A stretch of 32,067 bases of DNA, taken from positions 264,557-296,623 of the forward strand of contig QKYT01000071.1 in NCBI GenBank assembly GCA_003550305.1, in the 5' to 3' direction. The DNA comes from Glomus cerebriforme. Taxonomy: Eukaryota; Glomeromycota; Glomeromycetes; Glomerales; Glomeraceae. Position 1 is the first letter of the stretch. Each line of letters opens with the position of its first letter. Both the position numbers and the translations under genes were made by a program. The notes beneath the pieces were generated by a model that saw nothing but the letters and a program-made list of their open reading frames with translations, made no database searches and was not told the DNA's origin. Positions 1-11,283 of the stretch are shown in pieces.

Positions 1-3000
1 TTTACAAATTTTCTATTAATTTTTGTTTTTTTATTTTTTAAAGAAAAAAATATATATATCGTTGTTGGACGCGGATCGTACGCCCAGCGTGAATAATTGC
101 AGCGCGAACACAAAATTTTTTGTAGATCCTTGTTCATTATTGTAAATCATTCATATGTGTAACTTACACAAACTAACCACGCACAAAGTTATTACACGGT
201 ACGAAATAAAAACCATGTACCAAATATTAAAATCTCTATAATAATGTGTATTACATATTTATAAACCTAAAAAAGCGGCAATTACTTTACTTGGAAACTT
301 GGAAAGATGACTAATTTAAAAGTTTTTGAAGGGAGCTCGTGATAAAATGAAAAATTAGTGGTTAGGAATTTTACGGATTTTCCTTCCTTTTCCTCCCTCA
401 TTGACACAAATTGAGAACAATATATAAATAATTTTATCTATTTATTTATTATTTATATATTTAAATATATATATATATACAAGGGAAAACTTGTTGTAAA
501 AGAATGGGATTCGGAGATTAAAAAAAACAGCAGACTAAAAGTAAATCTAAATAGCCTAATTTCTTTATATAGTGTTTCTTCACATGCCGCAGTTTATCAA
601 TTGCATCATTATCGATCGATTATCACGAGATCATAAATATTTGATCGTCTTATTAAATTTTACCAGAATTTAGAATTTGTGAAACAGGACAAGTCTAGAC
701 TTTTTGACAGAATTAATAAAGTTTATCTCACGCGAAAAAAAGAGATCATACGCGTTTATAATAACGTGATCATTTTCATCTTTTTTAAATTAATAAAAAT
801 TATTATTTGTTACCGACATACACGTGGGGATGAAATAAATTTTGGGGGTAGATATAACCTGTTATACAGTATATTGGTTGATCAATTTCGCCCATCACAT
901 TATTATTTTGGTTGTCAGTAGATTTGTTTATAAAAATGACATCATAAATCCTATCTTTGATTATGTACTACAATAAATTACCTTCCTGTTGATGTATGTG
1001 GTTTATCCGTTTAAATTCTAAAAGATCTAAACTTACTTTTAACAAGAATTTAATCTTGTAAGAACATCTAAATAGAAGGAATTCAATGATTTTATTACTG
1101 CGTAATTCTTCTCAAATTTTTGATAATCTAAAACGTTGGATTATTTTTAATTACATTTACGAAAAAAGATTTCGATAACGATATCTTTTTTGTAACTCTT
1201 TTTTTGTACTCGTAAATCAAACAAATATATCGTCATCAAAAAAGATTTGTCCGGATAATTCATGAAATATGAATGGTGCGATAGAAAGTTTGTTTTGGTA
1301 GGAATAACCGGAATTAGAATTAAAAAGTGATTGTTAACCGAATTTAAATAAGATAAGTAAATGAGTAAATGACTTAAATCTAAGGAAATAATCAATGAGA
1401 TATAAAATCGATCATCTATAAGAATATAAAAAGTTAGATTCTTTATAATTAAGGTAATGATTATAGATACCATTTGAAATACATTTATAAGATGAATATT
1501 TTTTTTCTTCTTGAGATTTTCGACAAAGAAATTTCAATTTTTTTTTTTTGTTTTTTTTGTTGATTTTTTTATTAAGGTAAATGATTATTTTTTTTTATTT
1601 CCCTTTATTAAAAATAAAGTTTATGATGATTTAAAAAAAAGAAATTACCAAAAATGGATATGAACATCAAAATATGATTTTAAACCACTAATCGAACTGA
1701 AACTTTCTTCTAAAAATCGTAAAAAAAAAAAAAAGTTTGTACATAATCTAGATTTTCATTATTTATATTTTGTTTTACTTTAAAAAAATTTTTAATAGGA
1801 AATTTATTTTATTTTTTTTTAATATAAAATAACAAAAGTTAAGTAATTAATTTATTTCGTGTTACGTATTCCTTTTTTATTATTCCTTTCTGAACACATA
1901 GATTTTATTCTCTCTCTATTCGTCATTTATTTTATTTTTTTTTTATTTTAAACTAAATAATTTTTTTAAATAAAATTTTTTTAGGAATTTTTGAATTTTT
2001 TTTTTTTTATAACACGGGATAAATGTTTGAAAGCAAATAAAAAAACGCCTTTTGGTGATTTTTTTACAAATATGGAAATATTCAAAAAAAAGATTAACAA
2101 CTTGGATGAGTAATATTCCCTTTTTATAAAAAAAACCCGTTTTTCAGGTTATTTTGTTCATACTGACCAAGTCTTATGACTTTACGTTGCCCAAAAACGG
2201 GAAATTTATTAGTTTTTTTTAAAGTTAATATATATATTATATGAAAAAAAAATAAAAAATGAAACAAAGAAAATTCGAACCCTTGTATAATAAATAAAGT
2301 AAAAAAGTGTATATATATATATATATATTATTAATTTATCGGATATACTAACATTCCATAATATCATCAAATGAGTTTGTAAATTTTATCCATTTTAATG
2401 TTACGAAAAATATTTATTATCAGATTATTATTGATATAATTGATAAGAATACAAATGTTTCCCAGCGTGTTTTTTTTTTGCTTACAGTAAAGAAAAAAAA
2501 TCAAAATTTTCAGGTGATACAATGAATAATGATCGGATGATGAGTGACAAACTCCGATATTAAATGCAAATACTAATAAGGAATGTTCTGTCGGATATAA
2601 ACAGTATAGATGTTATCCGTTGAATGATTTGGCTGAATTAAGCCACGCAGGTGGCTTTTCATCCGGTACAATAGTAAAAGAAAACACGACATACGATTTT
2701 TTATTTATGAATTTCATTTATATTACGTTTCACTTACTTAATCACCAAAGAATCATAAACTTTCGATCGATCCATACCATTTTTAGTATTGATTGATGAA
2801 TATATCCTTATTTGAATATATTGTTTTTTCTTTAAAAACCATTTTTTTAAAAGAATGAAATTTCGTATAATTAAAAATTGTTTGGTTATCATAATACACG
2901 TAATACAATATGTAACGCACATATATTTTACATTTTGAACATTATATTATTCTACATATTAAGTAAATGGGCTCCCTGAAAATGTATGTAATCTGCGTTG

Positions 3001-3013
3001 AAAAAAATTGAAG

Positions 3014-3045
3014 CCTATTTTTTTTTTAAAAAAAAAAAAAATAGG
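3014..3045. repeat. T10-A14 palindromic hairpin
   Basis: CCTA, ten T, fourteen A, then TAGG form an almost perfect inverted repeat. Similar T-run/A-run junctions recur at about 3348-3364, 14327-14344, 19912-19942, 21817-21840 and 23543-23559, two of them inside SEC8 introns. This is a compositional motif; no function is assigned. Confidence 0.6.
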
Positions 3046-3300
3046 TTTTACTTACCTATTCGCTGTAAATTTGGGATCAGATGATCAGATCTGAAATTTT
3101 TCAAGTCTGGCCTGAATTATTCTAAATTCTATTATGTAATCAGATTTAATTAAAAAAATTACTTGATACTAATACTGATCGGTATATAATTTTTTTTTAA
3201 GTTTTAATGGTTTGTTGATTAGGATGATTAATATTAAATTGATTCTTGAAAGATAATAATTATTTGTTTTTTTTTTGCACAGCTTTTTTTAGCTTTTTTT

Positions 3301-3334
3301 TTCGCGGCTATGTTTCGCGGCTATGTTTCGCGCC
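3301..3334. repeat. CpG-rich 13-bp tandem repeat
   Basis: The unit TTCGCGGCTATGT occurs twice exactly (3301-3313 and 3314-3326), followed by a partial third copy, TTCGCGCC. It stands out from the surrounding A/T-rich DNA by its CG dinucleotides. It could be a fragment of a dispersed repeat; a search for the unit in the rest of the genome would show this. Confidence 0.75.
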
Positions 3335-4341
3335 ACTATATGTGTTGTTTTTTTTAAAAAAAAAGCGAGGGTACTGAGGACACATGAAATGGCTTATTGT
3401 TATTATAGAAGAGTGGGTAAATTTTTTAAAAAAATGAATGTTGTAATTTGTTTTAAAAAGACATTGTCTTTGTTCTACCATTTTTTTTTTAATTTCAATT
3501 GATCTTTTATCAAATAAAAAATATATAAATTATTAATTTTCAATATATACAATACATTAATTATTCTTTAAAAGACTATCTTCTTTTCAAATAATTGATT
3601 CAGACAGAATTTTAGCCCTGATAAAATAAAAACAATTATTATACCAATAATAAAAAAAATAACCTAGTTCAATTTATCACCCAATCCGATATCACTCGCA
3701 TCAGATGATACAAATTCTATTTAATAAAATTTATTATCTCTTGACAAAACTACTGTACAATATCTACTCTGAGATTCCACTCACAAATATGCATTGTATT
3801 TTGCAGATAGACGCGATAAATGGAAGATTGTTGTAGATTTACAATCAAAAGGTTCGCGACAGATCAACAAGTAATTGTAAGGCATATCAAGTTTCTATTT
3901 TTTTTTACATGAACAAGCGACACTTGAATAAAATTCAGAGAAGACACAGTATTTTATATTTACTTATATAGATTATATAGAACTTTATTATGATTTATTA
4001 TTATCAACACTATAATTGGAAGCTATCGATGAAATGCAAGAAAATTTTCAAAATTTTCACCAAATTAAATATTAAATTTTTTCATGAGGAATTATAAGAT
4101 TATCCGAATATTTTATTAAATGGATGACTTTTAATTACCATACATTTTTTTTTTTGGTTACACGATAGACATAATACACTTTTAAATTTCATCTTCAAAT
4201 TCTCTTGATTTATAATTAGATTAATTCATTCAATGAAAAATGCCCATGGATATGATATTCAAAATTATCCAAATTTAAATAATAGATGTCATAAAAACTC
4301 TTTTTTTTCCATGTATGTTTCATGGAAATATGCACGGATTT

Positions 4342-4532
4342 GAATATCCAAGCTAACCAAGAATTGTAAAAAAAAGCAATTTTTATCATAAATGGTTCAT
4401 AGTACACTTAAAAATTTCATCTTCAAATTCTCTTGANGAATATCCAAGCTAACCAAGAATTGTAAAAAAAAGCAATTTTTATCATAAATGGTTCATAGTA
4501 CACTTAAAAATTTCATCTTCAAATTCTCTTGA
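4342..4532 (+). repeat. 95-bp exact direct repeat flanking a single N
   Basis: Bases 4342-4436 and 4438-4532 are identical as far as I can read them, separated only by the N at 4437. The end of the unit (from AAATTTCATC to CTCTTGA) is also nearly matched at about 4185-4207. Exact identity abutting an N is the signature of two contig ends that overlap but were joined without merging. A real tandem duplication is possible but less likely. Confidence 0.85.
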
Positions 4533-4577
4533 ATTATCCATTGAAATTATCTCCGTGGCCAACAATCTCTTATTACG

Positions 4578-4874
4578 TCATCCTCCACAAAGCGTGTACC
4601 TTGGTTGAATTTAAAATCACAAAATGACAACTTCATTGTTTTAAATTGTCTGGTCTCCCTCCTAACACACAAGCTCAAGATATTGTTCTTCTATTGGTGT
4701 TTCATTCCCCGCAACCCTAACTCCTACAAACCCTTAAACTATGCCTACATCAATTTTCCTTCTGATGAATTACAGGCTAACGTCATGAAATCAGAATACT
4801 CTTATAAATACCATCCATTTTATTGGTACGATCCTACTTGCCACAAATGTGGATCACCAACTCATCTCCCGTAA
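4578..4874 (+). pseudogene. fragment of ORF1/gag-like RRM plus zinc-knuckle protein
   Basis: An open frame ends at 4874 and has no convincing ATG at its 5' end; the first in-frame ATG begins MKSEYSYKY. It carries a beta-strand-like stretch, NYAYINFPSDELQ, resembling the RNP1 part of an RNA-recognition motif. This is followed by WYDPTCHKCGSPTHLP, which matches the first half (C-x2-C-x4-H) of a CCHC zinc knuckle before a stop truncates it. RRM-like plus knuckle is typical of ORF1/gag-type proteins of fungal retroelements. The fragment is truncated at both ends, so it is probably a relic. The family assignment rests on motif resemblance only. Confidence 0.4.
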
Positions 4875-5664
4875 AACAAGAAAAATCCTCTCGAAATCCG
4901 AAATTCAAGATTATCCAAATTCAAATTATAGACGACATGAAGATTATTTTTCATGCATCTAAGTCAATAGATATTGGATAGTTTAGAAGTATATATTTAT
5001 TTATATATCTGCTGAAGCAATTAATAAAACATATAGAAGAAGATTATAGAGCAAGGTTTCTGGCTAACCAGAAATTACTTTTAATAAGCAATTTTAGTCA
5101 TAGATATTCACTTTAAATTTCACTTTTACAAATTATCCTAGTTAATTCATTCAATGAAAATACATGGACAAGATATCTAATGAAATTCAATTTTAATAAC
5201 TTAGGAATTATGATTTATAATTTCTCTAATACGTAAATCATTTAAGAAAAAAGCAAAAGTCAAGGAAGGAAAATTTTAAAGTGAAACAAAATCTGGTACA
5301 GAAGATAGTCACTTTCTACACTAGTTCTACTATCAACAAGAATAAATATTATGAAGTTATGGAACAAGATATTGTCTTCAAAATAATCTGTATTGTTAAT
5401 GTTCATGATGAAGATAAAATGAGGTATAGAAAATGAATTTTTTTAATAGGGGGATTATTGAGAGTTATTCAGAAAGAACTCTAGAGGCGCATGCGGAAAT
5501 TGCTTCATGGATTGAAATTGTCCAAGTGAACATCTAGTCGCATGCTTGAAGTTGTTGTCAGTATTTATAAATATCTGACGTAGCACAATTATCGCAATTA
5601 TGTAGATTTTCAACGGAATTTAAACCTTTTATTAAAAACAATTTTCATCTTTTTTTTTTTAACT
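4875..5664. other. degenerate DNA with short coding-like traces
   Basis: No intact gene. A roughly 42-codon open stretch on the plus strand at about 5308-5434 (containing YYEVMEQDIVFKIICIVNV) ends in a stop, and another short one near 5030-5110 (containing EDYRARFLANQKLLL) does likewise. Both look like eroded coding sequence, but I recognise neither. The AT-rich sequence between them shows nothing further. Confidence 0.35.
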
Positions 5665-5685
5665 TTGCAGAGATCTTTTATAACT

Positions 5686-5850
5686 TTAGTGGGAGTAAAA
5701 AATGTTTGTCACCTCTTTTTTTTTCGTATCGATGAAGGAAATCCCGAAATTGCATATTGCAAAATATGTGAGAGAAATTTTGCTGGAAATACACATTACA
5801 AACCCTATCCATACAACCGTAAAGGTGGAAATACATCAAATATGATATTT
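5686..5850 (+). pseudogene. BED-type zinc finger fragment, hAT transposase-like
   Basis: The plus-strand frame reads RIDEGNPEIAYCKICERNF and continues to KPYPYNRKGGNTSNM. This is the CxxC half of a BED zinc finger with the RKGGNTSN lead-in that normally precedes the H-x3-5-H half (HLRDKH-type). The His half is not in frame here; in a shifted frame a weak N-H-H is seen, so the copy looks frameshifted and cut short. BED fingers of this form occur at the N-terminus of hAT-family (ricesleeper-like) transposases. No catalytic domain could be followed downstream. Confidence 0.5.
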
Positions 5851-5929
5851 GCAACCATCATAATATATTTTCTAAGTACTTATATCAAAATTTCCTTTTG
5901 GTTGCATAAAAGGAATTTCTAGATGAAAA

Positions 5930-8149
5930 CAAATTTTTTGATGTTGATAATATTTAAATTTTGAAACTTTCATTATCTGTCTGGTATAGAGATTATGAAT
6001 CATTTTATAAATTTACAAAATATACAAACTATCAGAAAATTATTATTTTGGATATACAATTTTGGATTTATGAAATATATTCAATTGTGAAGATGAATTT
6101 TTAAATAATAATAACAATTACATTCTTCTATGATCATTTGCTACGAAACATCAAGTTCCTTCTCCTGCAATGGCTTACCACTAGCACAGCATGTCTTCAG
6201 AATCCAGTGATAAATTTGTTAATATTTGAATCTGACGGAAACGTATCATGATTCTTATCATAATATTTTATTTATATTAGGAAAAAAAGGACACCATAAA
6301 TAATATATGGGTGTATGAGTACTAAGTATCGCAAATATATGAAAAATAGGGAAAAGTTTCATGCATTCATGATAACTGGAATTAGATACAATATGTCTCA
6401 GCTCCATAAATCAAAATCATTAATAATTAATGATGTTCATTTTTTTTTTAATGAAGATTAATTGATAGAAATTTTCAACGTAGAGTATGATACTTTTAAA
6501 TGATATATTTATTATCATGATAATTGGAACTAGATAACATACTTCAACATGCATTTTAAAAATTTTTTTTCCCAATTTTCATAAATTAAAACATTGAGAA
6601 TTAATGATATTCTGTTTTTTTTTTATGAAGATTCATTAAAATTTAAAATAGAACATGTTACTTTTAATACATAACAGTTAATACTAAATTTTATTGAATC
6701 ATATTATTATCAAATTATTAAAATCTACATGGAATCAGATTTTTGTTAGAGAATGTTACTCCCAGATGATCCTAATTCTTTGACCTTTACTATTATAGAG
6801 GTTATTTAACGAATGTGAAAACAACATCCAATCTCAATGTTTCAAATCCCTTATAAATATTGTAGAAGACTTATATATCCTAAAAGAGTGTATAATTTTG
6901 CAGTCAAGATATTTTTAAACCAGAAAATAGATTAAACATGATATTATTTAGATTTAAAAATTTCAGAATTATGAATAAAGTTTGGTTAGTAGACTTCTTT
7001 ATCAGATTTTAAATAAATTCAAATGCTTTTTTTTTCATCTTTCGAAATACCACGTCCATATTCATAAAATGTTGATGGAGATAAATTGTTTGATGATGGA
7101 GAAAATGTACTATTCATTAAATATAATAGAGAATCTAACGTATATAATTTCGGAAAGAAATTTTAATATCAAAAATGTCAAATAGATTTGGTACTCCATC
7201 ATATTTGAAACCTTTTAAACAACAACTCATCATAGTCCTTCATCTTGACGAGTATTAAGAAATTTTAGATTTTAAAAGTGAATAAAAAATAAGGCTTTTG
7301 AAAAAAACTATGTACTGGTCTTTGATCGTAACAGAAGCCATATTAGATATTTTATTCGACCGTTTTTACCAGGAACAGCATTATGAGCCATCAACAGAGG
7401 TGCAAATTGACTGAATATTCTTTTGAGCATGTTGCAATTCTTGAAATTCTTGAAATTGTTCTGTCATTGATTATATACCAAAATAGAGTATGTATGCCAA
7501 CTACAATTGAAGTCCAAAAAAACCCTTCAGAGCTTCTTTGTATTATCCTTGATTTGTTCTAATGATATTCAGATAATAATTTTAATATCAAATATGAAAT
7601 AAATGAATCATATAGAAAAGCAGAAATAATTTCTATCAGCAAATATACTGTATAATATTATGGAGTTACAGTATATGAAAATATTTTAAATTGGCTGCTG
7701 CGATTTGAACTATTTTATTAATAATTTTAAAAGGGGCGATAACGACAAAATTGAAGAAAATTTTTTAGAAATTACCTTTCCTGACTACAAAAATGAAAAA
7801 GATACTGTCAAAAAAATTGAAAATTATATTCAATTAACCTCAATTTTTAAAAATGATGTCAAATTATTTAACGAAAATTTGATACAATTTGCAATTTTTT
7901 ATGAATCAATATGAAAATCAAAAACAGTTGGAGAAGGATCTTAACGAAGCTTGTAGAAACTTAAACAAAACTCATCAAGCTAACAAATACAAGAAAGCAA
8001 ATAGCAATTGATAGAAGGAATTTAAAAATCTCTTTAAAAATTAAAGACTATCATCTTAATGTTGGTGTGATAAAAGTTTATATTCACCATCTGATTCGTA
8101 TTGACACAAGGTTTTTTACTTAAAACTTTTTATCTTAAAAACATGATAC
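5930..8149. other. AT-rich region with eroded coding traces
   Basis: No intact gene. The longest clean frame is 7705-7914 (+), 69 codons of Asn/Lys/Glu-rich sequence ending in a stop. It shows no domain I recognise, although it lies just upstream of the Helitron-like relic and could be part of the same element. The rest holds only short frames, A/T runs and a loosely repeated pair of segments near 6380-6480 and 6530-6650 (both read AATTAATGAT then a T-run then TGAAGATT). Confidence 0.4.
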
Positions 8150-8479
8150 ATTCCTGCTGGTCAAATCTGCATCATTGATCACGAAAAAGCAAAGAAAATG
8201 TACCAATTTCAATTAATAGATGTTCAGGGTATGAGAAAAGATAATACTCTACCATCCTGAGGTTCTATCTTCTAATCTGAAATGCTCATATGAATATCTT
8301 ATTCAAATAGCTATAGGATGAAATGGTCTATTTTCTTTATGGCTTGAGAAAATCCACTTGAGTGAAATGTAAGATTATATGTAACGTCAAAAGGATTTGC
8401 TAAATATGTTATCAAATATATTAGCCAAATAAGAACCTTCTCATGTTTTTGATATTACAGATAATGATAAATTTAGAGG
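8150..8479 (+). pseudogene. decayed Helitron-like Rep (rolling-circle transposase) segment
   Basis: Three coding-like blocks occur in order on the plus strand with stops and frameshifts between them. Block 1 (8150-8257) includes IPAGQICIIDHEKAKKMYQF. Block 2 (8266-8300) is YLLI, a stop, then NAHMNILF. Block 3 is VTSKGFAKYVIKYISQ (8381-8428), which runs into EPSHVFDITDNDKF (8433-8479) after a frameshift. The NAHMNI block followed by KYxxKYxxK and EPS is the arrangement seen around the two-tyrosine (Y2) motif of Helitron Rep domains. The two Tyr four residues apart fit that motif. The element is clearly dead here. No helicase part was found. Confidence 0.5.
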
Positions 8480-8806
8480 AAAAAAAACCTTTCTAATATA
8501 GCATTTATCTTAACCAACCATAACTTTAATGAATAATTATGTTACAACAAATCCTGAAAGCAGAACACCACAATTACAGTAGCAACACCATAAGAAAACT
8601 AGTCGATGATTTAAAACATATACAAAAAGCCTGGCAGATAAGAAAAAATAATAATTGAACTCCATACTAAGTCTAACTTAATGTCAGAATTTTACTCAAA
8701 TACAAAAGACTATAATAACGTGATCAAACTTCACTCTTTTGTTTGCACGTAAAAGTGTGGTTTTTTTTATTAATGTCTATAATGAATGAAATTGGTCGAC
8801 ACAAAA
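8480..8806. other. region between Helitron relic and inverted repeat
   Basis: One clean plus-strand stretch at about 8538-8640 (starting MLQQILKAEHHNYSSN) could be further decayed element coding sequence. It is unrecognised. Otherwise the sequence is AT-rich with nothing to call. Confidence 0.3.
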
Positions 8807-9712
8807 TTAAAAACTTGGTTCTCATATCAAAGTTTTTTTGATTTGACCCGGGCACACAGATTTTAATTTTTAGATTAAAAAATTTTAAACCAATAAAAAG
8901 TTGTACAAGTGTTCCATACTTAAAAATTTTGCACTGCGCAATAATTTGATATATCAAATTAAAAACTATATTAATTTATAAAGCAAATATGCATCTTGTG
9001 TGTATAATTGTATTAGAAATTAAACGATGTCTGAAATGGAAACAGGGTGGTAAAGATAAGGGAAAGAGTAGGAAGATATAATTATTTTATTTCATTTATA
9101 ATAGCAGTTGCCATATGAGATGCGATCAACATATCCACTTCTGCGATCCGAGGGCAAATTTCAAGTTTGTTTAGCAGAGGAAAAACATTGGGTAATATAG
9201 TTAATAGTAAAGTTCAAAAATCTCTAAATACATAGAAGGAATGTACAATAGTGTTTTATATGAAAAATTAGATTTAGGTTTAGATTTAGGATGCAATAAT
9301 AGTTCTAGCACTTTATACAATAGATTAGTTAATTACTTCAATAGATCACAGGTATAGGGTCAGGAAATGGTTAATGAAGCATAAGGACCTTTTGCTAAGG
9401 AGCTTGGCAATAAGACCCATCTTTACAAATTACCATTTTGTACGACAAGTTATGCTTTTCTTTTACAGAAGGTATATTCATGATTTATTACATGTAATTG
9501 TCATTTAGACACTAATTACAATAAAATACAATTAATTTGTCAAAAAAAAAATAATTAACTGGTATATAATAAATTAAAGTTTTAAATTTTATGCATAGTT
9601 TATTAATTTGAACACAATGGACATTTGTTACATTAAAAATTGGTGCATTTTTATTGAAATTTAGGAATTGCATTTCGGCGACCTGGACGGGATATGAGAA
9701 CCAAGTTTTTAA
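8807..9712. mobile_element. possible element bounded by a perfect 22-bp inverted repeat
   Basis: Bases 8807-8828 and 9691-9712 are exact reverse complements, with core ACTTGGTTCTCATATC on the left and GATATGAGAACCAAGT on the right. They lie 862 bp apart. The interior holds a short minus-strand coding-like stretch (about 9108-9200, reading CPRIAEVDMLIASHMATAII before a stop) and otherwise degenerate DNA. I cannot see a target-site duplication directly at the arm ends, so this could be a decayed transposon, or two copies of one dispersed repeat in opposite orientation. Confidence 0.45.
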
Positions 9713-10529
9713 ACTTGTTTCGCCTTATATGTATATGACTACATGCCTGGATTTGAACTAAGAGATTTAAATTTCCCAATTGATATGATAATTGTCCAGA
9801 AGATTACGAAAAGGTATCATAAAGATCACGTGCGATTTCTGGTTGTCTGTACGTGTAAATTGATAATTAAAAATCGTTATTTTGATTGTTTTATGGACAG
9901 ATATACTAATAATAAATGTCACACAAATAATTTTTTCCTTAAAGCTATGGTTTCCATTGCCTAGTTACTGTATATATAATTTGGATCCTTAAATAATTAA
10001 CTAATAAGGAGCAGCAATAGCATTTCTAACTACAGTATTGAAAGCAATGCATATTACTTATTCATAAAAAAGAACATATTAGTTTGAGTTGTGATTTTAT
10101 TGGTAGTGGTTATAGTGAGGGACCAGAAAATAATTTCATTGTCAAAAATTATGTCTCTTTTATAGTTTTATTCAAAATCAGTGTTTTATGCTTCAGAATC
10201 TTAATGACTGAATAATTGATGAATTTTCATCACTGAACATGGCAAGGGATTTTGGTGAAGACTTTGGTGATATTAATCAAATAGAATATAATTTTTCCAG
10301 TTTATTTTTTTTTTGTAAATTTAATAATATTTTTGTTTAATATAATTGCATTTATGATCTGAAAAAACTTTGTCATTAAGCATAATTTATAGTGTTGATT
10401 GAGTGGAGTTTTTTTCATCCAAAGAAATAAAAAAAAAATATCTATAATAAATATATTTTAATAACATTTTAATTATTGATTAATAAAGTTTAAATAATTT
10501 TATTGTTAAAAGTTTTACATATATTATAG
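9713..10529. other. AT-rich region, no gene seen
   Basis: A 73-codon open frame at 9743-9964 (+) has no recognisable motif and no support beyond its length. The remainder is A/T-rich with nothing that I can assign. Confidence 0.5.
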
Positions 10530-11050
10530 TAGTAAATTATTGGTCGAGGACTTATATTTCCTAGGATTCAGTTATTGATCAATGACAAAAATATTCACGC
10601 AAATTCATATACTCAGTTCACGTAACATTTAAATTTAAAGAAATGTTCTGGGGATCCAGGTATTATTATTTTATTTTATTTTTTTGTTATTTTATAATAA
10701 AATTTTATATGACCTTTTAAAATAAGTAAAGTAGTAATAAATATTTAAAATGTGTTCAGTGAAGGGAATTTACAATTTATTATTGGCCGCACTATTAATG
10801 ACTATGCGAATTCAATAAACCGATATTTTTTATGTTGGTAAAATATCAATATTTTTGAATCTCTGCGTAGGATCGCATAGTCCTAATGATTTACATAATA
10901 ATAACAACACAATTATTGGTCTTCGACCGATATTTTTACTTCCTAACCAATAACTAATATTTAATCTCCATGGATTGTTTTCAATATAATTTTTTAGATA
11001 AATCAATTTCATATCCATGCCTTAATTATTGGACTGTGTAGCATAATAAA
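10530..11050. repeat. cluster of ATTATTGG-containing segments with an imperfect hairpin
   Basis: TTATTGGTC followed by GAC, ATATTT and CTTCCTA or TTTCCTA recurs loosely at about 10538-10565 and 10911-10943. Further ATTATTGG copies lie near 10779 and 11024. Within the cluster GACTATGCG (about 10800-10808) faces its complement CGCATAGTC (about 10874-10882) with an AATTCA/TGAAT echo inside, making an imperfect hairpin. It may be a decayed foldback repeat. Confidence 0.35.
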
Positions 11051-11283
11051 GTTGCTGATTGCATAAGATTTTAACACTCAATAATTATATAAATGTTGCC
11101 TGGTTTGTGTAAAAAGAAATATTTTCATTTATTTATCTTAATGGCATAATTTTTAATTTCTAATTGTCAAACTATTTGATAATTTTTTAAAATAACAAAT
11201 AAGCGAAAATACAATGATTTAAACTGTATTTTAAATTATTAATATGATCAAAAATATATCATCATATCACCATCTACTAATTA

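Larger units (their letters stand above)
1..4341. other. AT-rich gene-poor region
   Basis: I see no supportable gene here. The stretch is dominated by A/T homopolymer runs, (TA)n tracts (for example around 468-478 and 2311-2328) and short open frames that stay short in all six frames and have no recognisable domain. A GC-richer island lies at about 61-115 and is unassigned. The CpG-rich tandem repeat (3301-3334) and the T/A hairpin (3014-3045) are listed separately. Confidence 0.6.

Noticed and set aside
1147..1473. 108-codon minus-strand frame
   Set aside because: Ile/Leu/Tyr-rich translation typical of AT-rich non-coding DNA, with no domain.
2260..2330. GGGTTCGAA (minus strand) resembling a tRNA T-loop
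   Set aside because: Surrounding sequence is TA repeats and T-runs; no acceptor or anticodon stems form.
9691..9850. Possible tRNA-derived SINE (minus-strand AGTTCAAATCC resembling a Pol III B box)
   Set aside because: The only A-box-like sequence upstream is too close for tRNA geometry and no cloverleaf can be drawn.
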